Under the pieces are notes generated by a model. The model was not told the DNA's origin, made no database searches, and saw only the letters and a list, made by a program, of their open reading frames with translations. Shown in pieces: positions 20,635 through 30,715 of a stretch of DNA of 64,000 nt. The stretch's first letter is position 1, and each line of letters begins with the position of its first letter. Source of the stretch: Elymus sibiricus (taxonomy: Eukaryota > Streptophyta > Magnoliopsida > Poales > Poaceae); the NCBI GenBank assembly GCA_039707655.1, contig CM077676.1, positions 84,407,895 through 84,471,894 on the forward strand, in the 5' to 3' direction. A program made the translations under genes and the position numbers.

Positions 20635-21777
20635 TGTTGGAAATATGCCCTAGAGGCAATAATAAATTGGTTATTATTATATTTCCTTGTTCATGATAAT
20701 CGTTTATTATCCATGCTATAATTGTATTGATTGGAAACTCAAATACATGTGTGGGTACATAGACAACACTGTGTCCCTAGTAAGCCTCTAGTTGACTAGC
20801 TTGTTGATCAAAGATGGTTAAGGTTTCCTAGCCATGGACATGCGATGTCATTTGATAACGGGATCACATCATTAGGAGAATGATGTGATGGACAAGACCC
20901 AAACTGTAAACGTAGCATTTGATCGTGTCAGTTTATTGCTATTGTTTTCTGCATGTCAAGTATCTGTTCCTTTGACCATGAGATCATGCAACTCACTGAC
21001 ACCGGAGGAATACCTTGTGTGTATCAAACGTCGCAACGTAACTGGGTGACTATAAAGGTGCTCTACAGGTATCTCCGAGGGTGTCTGTTGGGTTGGCATG
21101 GATCAAGACTGGGATTTGTTACTCCATGCGACGGAGAGGTATCTCAGGGCCCACTCGGTAATACAACATCACAATGAGCCTTGCAAGCAATGTGACTAAA
21201 GTGTTAGCCACGAGATCTTGTATTACGGAACGAGTAAAGAGACTTGCCGGTAACGAGATTGAACTAGGTATAGTGATACCGACGATCGAATCTCGGGCAA
21301 GTAACATACCGAAGAACAAAGGGAACAGCATACGGGATTAACTGAATCCTTGACATAGAGGTTCGACCGATAAAGATCTTCGTAGAATATGTAGGAGCCA
21401 ATATGGGCATCCAGGTCCCGCTATTGGTTATTGGCCGTAGAGGTGTCTCGGTCATGTCTACATAGTTCTCGAACCCGCAGGGTCTACACACTTAACGTTT
21501 GGTGACGATTAGTATAATTGAGTTATTATGTTGGTGACCGAAAGTTGTTCGGAGTCCCGGATAAGATCCCGGACATGACGAGGATCTCCGGAATAGTCCG
21601 GAGGTAAAGATTGATATATGTGATAATAGTGTTTTGATCTCTGGAAGGGTTCCGGAGTTCACCGGAAGGGGTTCCGGATGTTTACCGAAGTGTTCGGGTG
21701 CAGCAACACTTTATATGAGCCAAAGGGATAAAGCCCACGAGGTATTGGAAAGTGCAAAAGTAGTTTTGCTGCCGCGT

Positions 21778-21893
21778 AAGCGGTACTACCGCTTGGTGAA
21801 GCGGTACTACCGCCCGAGCGGTACTACCGCTTGTGTGAAGCGGTACTACCGCCCAAGCGGTACTACCGCTTGTGTGAAGCGGTACTACCGCTT
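21778..21893 (+). repeat. array of six AGCGGTACTACCGC(T/C) palindromes in U3
   Basis: Six units spaced 16-23 bases apart. Each can fold as a hairpin with arms GCGGTA and TACCGC around one base. The array ends about 130 bp upstream of the TATA box. In the 3' LTR the second unit has one C-to-T change (28980). Confidence 0.9.
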
Positions 21894-22022
21894 GTGCGCG
21901 GCTGTGCACGGTTCGGCAGGGATCCGAGTTGGACTCTTTCCCTGCGGGCCAAACCGACCTTGTGCGGGCAAAACCGACCCGGAGGAGGCTTTTACTCCAA
22001 GTTTAGACCCCAAGGCTCAACA

Positions 22023-22030
22023 TATAAATA
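22023..22030 (+). promoter_or_regulatory. TATA box of Angela-like 5' LTR
   Basis: Sequence tataaata followed by gaggggcaggg, which would set the start of the genomic RNA at the U3/R border. An identical box is at 29192-29199 in the 3' LTR. Confidence 0.75.
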
Positions 22031-22489
22031 GAGGGGCAGGGCTAGCACACGGGAGACATCAGGATTTCCCAAGCCGTGTGCCGGCAACCCTAGCCCTCTA
22101 GTTCCTCCGTCATAATCTCCGTAGTGCTTGGCGAAGCCCTGCAGAGATTGTTCCTCACCACCATCACCACGCCGTCGTGCTGCTGGAACTCAACCACTAC
22201 TTCACCATCGCTCGCTGGATCGAGGAGGTGAAGGCGTCATCAAGCCGTACGTGTGTTGAACGCGGAGGTGCCGTCCGTTCGGCACTAGTTCGTGATCGGA
22301 TCGAGGGACGACGTGCGATTTGGATCGCGGAGACGTTCGACTACATCAACCGCGTTTCTTAAACGCTTCCGCTTAGCGATCTACAAGGGTATGTAGATTC
22401 ACTCTCCCTCTCGTAGATACTCATCACCATGGATAGATCTTGTGTATGCGTAGGAAAATTTTTGTTTCCCATGCAACGTTCCCCAACAG

Positions 22490-22502
22490 TGGCATCATGA
22501 GC
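22490..22502 (+). other. primer binding site (tRNA-iMet type, imperfect)
   Basis: TGGCATCATGAGC begins two bases after the LTR. It resembles the iMet-complementary TGGTATCAGAGC with one substitution and one inserted base, as I recall for Angela/BARE elements. Confidence 0.6.
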
Positions 22503-23769
22503 TAGGTCTATGCGTAGATGAGATCTCGAGTAGAACACAAACGAGTTGTGGGCGTGGGTGTATACATATTGCTTGCCGTTACTAGTTGATATTTGATTCG
22601 GCGGTACTGTGAGATGAAGCGGCCCGGACCGACATTACGCGTACACTTACGCGAGACAGGTTCCTTCAACTAACATGTAACTTCGTTGCATAAAGATGGC
22701 TAGCGGGTGTCTGTCTCTCTCACTTTAGTTGAATCGATTTCAATGAAGAGGGTTCTTTTAGAAGATCAAAAAGCAATCACTACACCACGTTGTGGTTATG
22801 CGTAGGTAAGAACGGTTCTTGCAAACCCGTAGCAGCCACGTAAAATTTGCAACAACAATTAGAGGACGTCTAACTTGTTTTTGCAGGGTATGTTGTGATG
22901 TGATATGGCCAATTACATGATGAGATATATGTGATGTATGAGATGATCATGTTTTGTATAGAATATCACGACTTGCATGTCGATGAGTACGGCAACTGGC
23001 AGGAGCCATAGAGTTGTCTTTAATTATTGTATGACCTGCGTGTCAATCATTAAGCGCTATGTAATGCTTTACTTTATCGCTAAACGTTAGCTATAGTCGT
23101 GGAAGCAACAGTCGGCGCGACAACCTTATGGCGACACGTTGATGGAGATCAAGATGATGGAGATCATGGTGTCATGCCGGTGACGATGGAGATCATGCCG
23201 GTGCTTTGGAGATGGAGATCAAAAGCACAAGTTCATGGCCATATCATGTCACTTATGATTTGCATGTGATGTTAATCCTTTTATGCATCTTATTTTGCTT
23301 AGGACGACGGTAGCATTATAAGGTGATCCCTCACTTAAATTTCAAGATAAAATTGTGTTCTCCCCAAGTGTGCACCGTTGCGAAAGTTCGTCGTTTCGAG
23401 ACACGCCGTGACGATCGGGTGTGATAGACTCTACGTTCGCATACAACGGGTGTAAGCCATGTTACACGTGCGGAACACTCGGGTTAAACTTGACGAGCCT
23501 AGCATGTACAGACATGGCCTCGGAACACAAGAGACCGAAAGGTCGAACATGAGTCATATAGTAGATATGATCAACATGAAGATGTTCACCATTGAAACCA
23601 CCTCAACTCACGTGATGATCGGACTTGAGTTGGTGGATTTGGATCATGTTACACTCGAATGATCGGAGGGATGTCAATTTGAGTGGGAGTTTTTTAAAAT
23701 ATGATTAACTAAACTCATTATCTAAGAACAATAGTCTAAGTTGTCTTTGCTATATTTGTGTTGTAGATC
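22503..23769 (+). other. Angela untranslated leader
   Basis: About 1.27 kb between primer site and gag ATG, without a supported gene. Short upstream ORFs occur (for example 23459-23662). It contains a tandem 'ggagatca' stretch at about 23143-23222. A long leader is usual for BARE-type elements and probably carries dimerisation and packaging signals, which cannot be located by eye. Confidence 0.6.
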
Positions 23770-24552
23770 ATGGCTCGCGCAGTAGCACCCCTGAATTTTA
23801 ATGCGTTCCTAGAGAAAGCTAAGTTGAAAGATGATGGAAGTAACTTTGTGGACTGGGCCCGTAATCTAAGGATTATCCTTACGGCTTCCCAGAAGGCTTA
23901 TGTCCTTGATGCACCGCTTGGTGATCCACCCGCTCCAGTTGAGTCTCTAGACGTTGTGAACGCCTGGCAGGCTCGTTCTGATGATTACTCAATAGTTCAA
24001 TGTGCAATGTTGTATGGCTTAGAACCGGGACTTCAAAGACGTTTTGAACGTCATGGAGCATATGAGATGTTCCAGGAGTTGAAGTTTATCTTTCAGAAGA
24101 ATGCCCGGATCGAGAGATATGAGATCTCCGATAAGTTCTATGCTTGCAAGATGGAGGAGAACGGGTCTATCAGTGATCACGTGCTCAGAATGTCTGGGTA
24201 CTCCACCCGTCTGGCTGAGTTAGGGATGCCCCTTCCGCCAGAGGCTATCACTGACAGAGTTCTTCAATCATTGCCACCTAGCTACAAGAGCTTCGTGTTG
24301 AACTATAACATGCACGGGATGAACAAGTCAGTCGCCGAGCTGTTTGCGATGCTGAAAGCCGCTGAGTCTGAAATTCAGAAGGAGCATCAAGTGTTGATGG
24401 TCAATAAAACCACTAGTTTCAAGAAAAATGGCAAGGGTAAGAAGGGTAACTCCAAGCAGAGTGGCAAAGCAGTTGCTCCTCTCGTGAAGAAACCCAAGGC
24501 TGGACCCAAACCAGAAACTGTGTGTTTTCATTGCAAGGGAACTGGACACTAG
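23770..24552 (+). pseudogene. gag: Gag, ends at in-frame TAG inside zinc knuckle
   Basis: Capsid-nucleocapsid protein that packages the element RNA. The ATG at 23770 gives 260 residues: N-terminal LNFNAFLEKAKL and WARNLRIIL, a central UBN2/Retrotran_gag-type domain, a lysine-rich linker (about 213-245), then CFHCKGTGH at 252-260. A CCHC knuckle needs four more residues and a cysteine; TAG at 24550-24552 falls directly after the histidine, and the downstream codons KRNC complete it in the same frame. TAG probably replaces TGG. Everything downstream is in frame, so one base separates this from an intact 1,327-residue polyprotein. It could alternatively act as a readthrough codon. Confidence 0.9.
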
Positions 24553-27500
24553 AAGCGGAATTGCCCCAAGTATTTGGCTGACAAGAAGGCGGCCAACAAC
24601 AAACAAGGTATATATGATATACATGTTATTGATGTGTACCTTACCAACTCTCGTTGTAGTGCCTGGGTATTTGATACCGGTGCGGTTGCTCATATTTGCA
24701 ACTCAAAACAGGAACTGCGGAATAGACGGAGGCTGGCAAAGGACGAAGTGACGATGCGCGTGGGAAATGGTTCCAAGGTTGATGTGATCGCCGTCGGCAC
24801 GCTCGCTCTTCGATTACCGTCGGGATTAGTGATGAACCTAAATAAGTGTTATTTGGTGCCTGCGTTAAGCATGAACATTATATCTGGATCTTGTTTATTG
24901 CGAGACGGTTACTCATTTAAATCAGAGAATAATGGTTGTTCTATTTATATGAGTAATATCTTTTATGGTCATGCACCCGATGTGAGGGGTTTATTCTTAT
25001 TGAATCTCGATAGTAATGATACACATGTTCATAACATTGATGCCAAAAGATGTAGAATTGATAATGATAATACCACTTTCTTGTGGCACTGCCGTTTAGG
25101 TCATATTGGCGTAAAACGCATGAGGAAGCTCCATGCTGATGGACTTTTGGAGTCACTTGATTTTGAATCACTTGACACATGTGAGCCATGCCTCATGGGC
25201 AAGATGACTAAAACGCCGTTCTCTGGAACAATGGAACGGGCAAGTGACTTATTGGAAATCATACATACTGATGTGTGCGGTCCGATGAGTATTGAGGCGC
25301 GCGGTGGTTATCGTTACTTTCTCACCTTCACTGATGACTTAAGTAGATATGGGTATATTTACTTAATGAAACACAAGTCTGAAACATTTGAAAAGTTCAA
25401 ACAATTTCAGAGTGAAGTTGAGAATCATCGTAACAAGAAGATTAAATTCCTACGATCTGATCGAGGAGGAGAATATCTGAGTTATGAGTTTGGCAGTCAC
25501 TTAAGACAGTGTGGAATTGTTTCACAATTGACACCGCCTGGAACACCACAGCGTAATGGTGTGTCCGAACGTCGTAATCGAACCTTATTGGATATGGTGC
25601 GATCTATGATGTCTCTTGCCGATTTGCCACTATCGTTTTGGGGTTATGCATTAGAGACAGCTGCATTCACTTTAAATAGGGCACCATCGAAATCCGTTGA
25701 GACGACGCCATATGAACTTTGGTTTGGCAAGAAGCCAAAGCTGTCGTTTCTTAAAGTTTGGGGATGTGATGCTTATGTCAAAAAGCTTCAGCCTGAAAAG
25801 CTGGAACCCAAAGCGGAGAAATGCGTCTTCATAGGATACCCAAAAGAGACAATTGGGTATACCTTCTACCTCAGATCCGAGGGCAAAGTGTTTGTCGCTA
25901 AAAACGGAACATTTCTTGAGAAAGAGTTTCTCTCGAAAGAATTGAGTGGGAGGAAGATAGAACTTGATGAGGTTGTTGAACCTTTACTTCAACCTGAGAG
26001 TAGCGCAACGCAGAAAGTTGTTTCTGTGGAGCCTACATTAGCTGAAGAGGAAGTTAATGATGATGATCATGAAGCTTTGGATCAAGTTGCTATCGAACCT
26101 CGTAGGTCGACAAGGACGCGTACTACTCCTGAGTGGTACGGCAACCCTGTCTTAAAAATCATGTTGTTAGACAACGATGAACCTACGACCTATGGAGAAG
26201 CGATGATGGGCCCGGATTCCGAGAAGTGGTTAGAGGCCATGAAATCCGAGATGGGATCCATGTATGAAAACAAAGTATGGACTTTGGAAGTATTACCTGA
26301 AGGGCGTAAGGCCATTCAGAACAAATGGATCTTTAAGAGGAAGACGGACGCGGACGGTAATGTCACCGTCTATAAAGCTCGACTTGTGGCAAAGGGTTTT
26401 TCACAAGTTCAAGGAGTTGACTACGATGAGACCTTCTCACCCGTAGCGATGCTTAAGTCCGTCAGAATCATGTTAGCAATAGCTGCCTTTTTCGATTATG
26501 AAATTTGGCAGATGGATGTCAAAACAGCATTCCTTAACGGTTACCTTAAGGAAGAGTTGTATATGATGCAACCAGAAGGTTTTGTCGATCCAGAGAATGC
26601 TGACAAAGTTTGCAAACTCCAGCGATCCATTTATGGACTGGTGCAAGCATCTCGGAGTTGGAATCTTCGTTTTGATGAGGTGATCAAAGCGTTCGAGTTT
26701 ATACAAGTTTACGGAGAAGCTTGTATTTACAAGAAAGTGAGTGGGAGCTCTATAGCGTTTCTAATATTATATGTGGATGACATATTGCTGATTGGAAACA
26801 ATATAGAAATGCTGGAAAGCGTAAAGGAATATTTGAACAAGAGTTTTTCAATGAAGGACCTAGGAGAAGCTGCTTTCATATTAGGCATCAAGATCTATAG
26901 AGATAGATCAAGACGCTTAATAGGACTTTCACAAAGCACATACCTTGATAAGATTTTGAAGAAGTTCAAAATGGATCAGTCCAAGAAGGGGTTCTTGCCT
27001 GTTTTGCAAGGTGTGAAGTTGAGTAAGACTCAATGCCCAGTGACTGCAGAAGATAGAGAAAAGATGAGTGTCATCCCCTATGCTTCAGCCATAGGCTCTA
27101 TCATGTATGCAATGCTGTGCACAAGACCCGATGTCAGCCTTGCCATAAGTATGGTCGGAAGGTTTCAAAGTGATCCAGGAATGGAACACTGGACGGCGGT
27201 CAAGAATATCCTGAAGTACCTGAAAAGGACTAAGGACATGTTTCTCGTCTATGGAGGTGATCAAGAGCTCGTCGTAAAGGGTTACGTCGATGCAAGCTTT
27301 GACACTGATCCGGATGACTCTAAGTCGCAAACCGGATACGTATTTATTCTTAATGGGGGTGCGGTTAGCTGGTGCAGTTCCAAGCAAAGCGTGGTAGCTG
27401 ATTCTACATGCGAAGCGGAGTACATCGCAGCCTCGGAGGCGGCGAAGGAAGGTGTCTGGATGAAGGAGTTCATGACAGATCTTGGAGTAGTGCCTAGTGC

Positions 27501-27753
27501 GCTTAACCCAATGACTCTGTTTTGTGATAACACTGGTGCCATTGCTCTAGCCAAGGAACCAAGATTTCACAAGAGGACCAGACACATAAAACGACGTTTC
27601 AATTCCATCCGCGATTACATCAAGGAGGACGACATAAATATTTGCAAAGTACACACGGATCTAAATGTTGCAGATCCGATGACTAAACCTCTTCCAAGGG
27701 CTAAACATGAACAACACCAGAACTGCATGGGTGTTCGATTCATTACAATGTAA
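24553..27753 (+). CDS. pol: Copia Pol: protease, integrase, reverse transcriptase, RNase H
   Basis: It continues the gag frame after the TAG; the residue numbers here count from the TTG codon at 24574, since no ATG is needed in a polyprotein. Protease WVFDTGA has DTG at 34-36. Integrase HHCC zinc finger lies at about 172-206 (H-C-R-L-G-H ... C-E-P-C). The DDE core is D233, D296 and E332, with 35 residues between the last two. RT starts near KARLVAKGF; YVDD is at 733-736 (26770-26781). RNase H begins at YVDAS near 904, then GAVSWCSSKQ and CEAEYIA, and the C-terminal TRHIKRRF. The order PR-IN-RT-RH is Copia-specific. No other stop or frameshift was found, so it would be catalytically competent if translated. 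Confidence 0.95.
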   Translation, partial: KRNCPKYLADKKAANNKQGIYDIHVIDVYLTNSRCSAWVFDTGAVAHICNSKQELRNRRRLAKDEVTMRVGNGSKVDVIAVGTLALRLPSGLVMNLNKCYLVPALSMNIISGSCLLRDGYSFKSENNGCSIYMSNIFYGHAPDVRGLFLLNLDSNDTHVHNIDAKRCRIDNDNTTFLWHCRLGHIGVKRMRKLHADGLLESLDFESLDTCEPCLMGKMTKTPFSGTMERASDLLEIIHTDVCGPMSIEARGGYRYFLTFTDDLSRYGYIYLMKHKSETFEKFKQFQSEVENHRNKKIKFLRSDRGGEYLSYEFGSHLRQCGIVSQLTPPGTPQRNGVSERRNRTLLDMVRSMMSLADLPLSFWGYALETAAFTLNRAPSKSVETTPYELWFGKKPKLSFLKVWGCDAYVKKLQPEKLEPKAEKCVFIGYPKETIGYTFYLRSEGKVFVAKNGTFLEKEFLSKELSGRKIELDEVVEPLLQPESSATQKVVSVEPTLAEEEVNDDDHEALDQVAIEPRRSTRTRTTPEWYGNPVLKIMLLDNDEPTTYGEAMMGPDSEKWLEAMKSEMGSMYENKVWTLEVLPEGRKAIQNKWIFKRKTDADGNVTVYKARLVAKGFSQVQGVDYDETFSPVAMLKSVRIMLAIAAFFDYEIWQMDVKTAFLNGYLKEELYMMQPEGFVDPENADKVCKLQRSIYGLVQASRSWNLRFDEVIKAFEFIQVYGEACIYKKVSGSSIAFLILYVDDILLIGNNIEMLESVKEYLNKSFSMKDLGEAAFILGIKIYRDRSRRLIGLSQSTYLDKILKKFKMDQSKKGFLPVLQGVKLSKTQCPVTAEDREKMSVIPYASAIGSIMYAMLCTRPDVSLAISMVGRFQSDPGMEHWTAVKNILKYLKRTKDMFLVYGGDQELVVKGYVDASFDTDPDDSKSQTGYVFILNGGAVSWCSSKQSVVADSTCEAEYIAASEAAKEGVWMKEFMTDLGVVPSALNPMTLFCDNTGAIALAKEPRFHKRTRHIKRRFNSIRDYIKEDDINICKVHTDLNVADPMTKPLPRAKHEQHQNCMGVRFITM

Positions 27754-27789
27754 ATCACATAGTGATGTGAACTAGATTATTGACTCTAG

Positions 27790-27803
27790 TGCAAGTGGGA
27801 GAC
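27790..27803 (+). other. polypurine tract of Angela-like Copia
   Basis: tgcaagtgggagac directly precedes the 3' LTR start at 27804. Confidence 0.85.
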
Positions 27804-29657
27804 TGTTGGAAATATGCCCTAGAGGCAATAATAAATTGGTTATTATTATATTTCCTTGTTCATGATAATCGTTTATTATCCATGCTATAATTGTATTGAT
27901 TGGAAACTCAAATACATGTGTGGGTACATAGACAACACTGTGTCCCTAGTAAGCCTCTAGTTGACTAGCTTGTTGATCAAAGATGGTTAAGGTTTCCTAG
28001 CCATGGACATGCGATGTCATTTGATAACGGGATCACATCATTAGGAGAATGATGTGATGGACAAGACCCAAACTGTAAACGTAGCATTTGATCGTGTCAG
28101 TTTATTGCTATTGTTTTCTGCATGTCAAGTATCTGTTCCTTTGACCATGAGATCATGCAACTCACTGACACCGGAGGAATACCTTGTGTGTATCAAACGT
28201 CGCAACGTAACTGGGTGACTATAAAGGTGCTCTACAGGTATCTCCGAGGGTGTCTGTTGGGTTGGCATGGATCAAGACTGGGATTTGTTACTCCGTGCGA
28301 CGGAGAGGTATCTCAGGGCCCACTCGGTAATACAACATCACAATGAGCCTTGCAAGCAATGTGACTAAAGTGTTAGCCACGAGATCTTGTATTACGGAAC
28401 GAGTAAAGAGACTTGCCGGTAACGAGATTGAACTAGGTATAGTGATACCGACGATCGAATCTCGGGCAAGTAACATACCGAAGAACAAAGGGAACAGCAT
28501 ACGGGATTAACTGAATCCTTGACATAGAGGTTCGACCGATAAAGATCTTCGTAGAATATGTAGGAGCCAATATGGGCATCCAGGTCCCGCTATTGGTTAT
28601 TGGCCGTAGAGGTGTCTCGGTCATGTCTACATAGTTCTCGAACCCGCAGGGTCTACACACTTAACGTTTGGTGACGATTAGTATAATTGAGTTATTATGT
28701 TGGTGACCGAAAGTTGTTCGGAATCCCGGATAAGATCCCGGACATGACGAGGATCTCCGGAATAGTCCGGAGGTAAAGATTGATATATGTGATAATAGTG
28801 TTTTGATCTCTGGAAGGGTTCCGGAGTTCACCGGAAGGGGTTCCGGATGTTTACCGAAGTGTTCGGGTGCAGCAACACTTTATATGAGCCAAAGGGATAA
28901 AGCCCACGAGGTATTGGAAAGTGCAAAAGTAGTTTTGCTGCCGCGTAAGCGGTACTACCGCTTGGTGAAGCGGTACTACTGCCCGAGCGGTACTACCGCT
29001 TGTGTGAAGCGGTACTACCGCCCAAGCGGTACTACCGCTTGTGTGAAGCGGTACTACCGCTTGTGCGCGGCTGTGCACGGTTCGGCAGGGATCCGAGTTG
29101 GACTCTTTCCCTGCGGGCCAAACCGACCTTGTGCGGGCAAAACCGACCCGGAGGAGGCTTTTACTCCAAGTTTAGACCCCAAGGCTCAACATATAAATAG
29201 AGGGGCAGGGCTAGCACACGGGAGACATCAGGATTTCCCAAGCCGTGTGCCGGCAACCCTAGCCCTCTAGTTCCTCCGTCATAATCTCCGTAGTGCTTGG
29301 CGAAGCCCTGCAGAGATTGTTCCTCACCACCATCACCACGCCGTCGTGCTGCTGGAACTCAACCACTACTTCACCATCGCTCGCTGGATCGAGGAGGTGA
29401 AGGCGTCATCAAGCCGTACGTGTGTTGAACGCGGAGGTGCCGTCCGTTCGGCACTAGTTCGTGATCGGATCGAGGGACGACGTGCGATTTGGATCGCGGA
29501 GACGTTCGACTACATCAACCGCGTTTCTTAAACGCTTCCGCTTAGCGATCTACAAGGGTATGTAGATTCACTCTCCCTCTCGTAGATGCTCATCACCATG
29601 GATAGATCTTGTGTATGCGTAGGAAAATTTTTGTTTCCCATGCAACGTTCCCCAACA
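27804..29657 (+). repeat. 3' LTR of Angela-like Copia
   Basis: 1,854 bp, offset exactly 7,169 from the 5' LTR with no indel. It ends CCCCAACA followed by the target duplication ccatc. Confidence 0.95.
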
Positions 29658-30690
29658 CCATCGACTGCTATCCAGCATGCATCTAGGGTATTAAGTTAAT
29701 AAAAACAGAGTAACGCCTTAAGCAAGATGACATCATGTAGACAAAGTGAACTCAACTAATATAAATAAAGCCCATCGTTTTATCCTTAATGGCAACAATA
29801 CAAATATGTGTCTTGTCCCCTTCTGTCACTTGGATAGAGCACCGCAAGATTGAACCCATCACAAAGCACCTCTCCCATTGCAAGATAAATCAATCTAGTT
29901 GGCCAAACCAAACAGATAGATCGGAGAGAAATACAAAGCTATAACAATCATGCATAAATAAGTTCAGAGAAGACTCAAATTTTTCTCTTGAATAATCTGA
30001 TCATAAACCCACAATTCATCGGATCCCAACAAACACACCGCAAAAGAAGATTACATCGCATAGAACTCCAAGAAGATCGAGGATAACATGGTATTGAAGA
30101 TCAAAGAGAGAGAACAAGCCATCTAGCTAATAGCTATGGACCCGTAGGTATGTGGTAAACTACTCACGCGTCATCGGTAGGGCAGCAAGGTTGATGAAGA
30201 AGCCCTCCGTGATCGATTCCCCCTCCGGCAGAGTACCGGAAAAGGCCTCCAGATGGGATCGCGGAAGAATGGAGACTTGCGGCGGCGGAAAAAATGTTTC
30301 GGATGTCTCTCTGGTATATTGGGAATATTTGCGAATTTATAGAGGCAGAATTAGGTCAAGAGGTGCCACGAGGGGCCCACAAGCCTGGGGGCGCCCCCCC
30401 TTGGGGCACGCCTAGCGAGCATGTCGCTCCCTCGTGACTCCTTCGGTCTTCTTCCGAACCTTCTAGGGTCACTTTAGTTCGAGAAAAATTTAATCCAAAG
30501 TTTTTTCTCCTTTTGGACTTCGTTTGATATTGATTTTCTGAAAAGCCAAAAACAAGCAAAAAACAGCAACTGGCACTAGGTTAATAGGTTAGTCCCAAAA
30601 AATGATATATAATTGCATATAAAACATCCAAGATTGATACTATAATAGCATGGAACAATTAAAAATGATAGATACGTTGGAGACGTATCA
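29658..30690 (-). repeat. element 1 3' LTR, proximal part
   Basis: It continues the LTR interrupted at 20634 and ends (plus strand) in ...GAGACGTATCA, that is TGATACGTCTC on the minus strand. The re-joined LTR is about 1.53 kb. Small ORFs inside (30152-30415) also occur in the other LTR copy and are not genes. Confidence 0.8.
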
Positions 30691-30715
30691 AGCATCCCCA
30701 AGTTTAATTCCTGCT
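30691..30715 (-). other. polypurine tract of element 1
   Basis: On the minus strand ggaattaaacttggggatgct directly precedes TGATACG, the expected plus-strand primer for this Gypsy group. Confidence 0.75.

Larger units (their letters stand above)
20635..22488 (+). repeat. 5' LTR of Angela-like Copia
   Basis: It starts TGTTGGAAATATGCCC and ends CGTTCCCCAACA. U3 contains six copies of a palindromic motif (gcggtactaccgc) at about 21778-21893. A TATA box (tataaata) is at 22023-22030 and is followed by a leader with short CACCACCATCACC runs. The 61-155-residue ORFs inside the LTR are incidental and appear identically in the other LTR. Confidence 0.95.
20635..29657 (+). mobile_element. complete Angela/BARE/WIS-like Copia retrotransposon
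   Basis: 9,023 bp with two 1,854-bp LTRs, perfect TSD ccatc (20630-20634 and 29658-29662), primer site, polypurine tract and one long gag-pol frame. The two LTRs differ at only four positions (21126/28295, 21554/28723, 21811/28980, 22419/29588), all transitions. If a grass LTR rate of 1.3e-8 substitutions per site per year applies, this gives an insertion roughly 80,000 years ago. The only visible coding defect is a TAG at 24550. It inserted into the 3' LTR of element 1. Confidence 0.95.

Noticed and set aside
20953..21177. Short LTR ORFs duplicated at 28122-28346
   Set aside because: They are identical because the LTRs are identical; they are not duplicated genes.
21634..22101. 155-residue ORF with repeated CVKRYYRPSGTTA-like peptide
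   Set aside because: It is the translation of the U3 palindrome array and lies upstream of the LTR TATA box. It is not a plausible protein gene.
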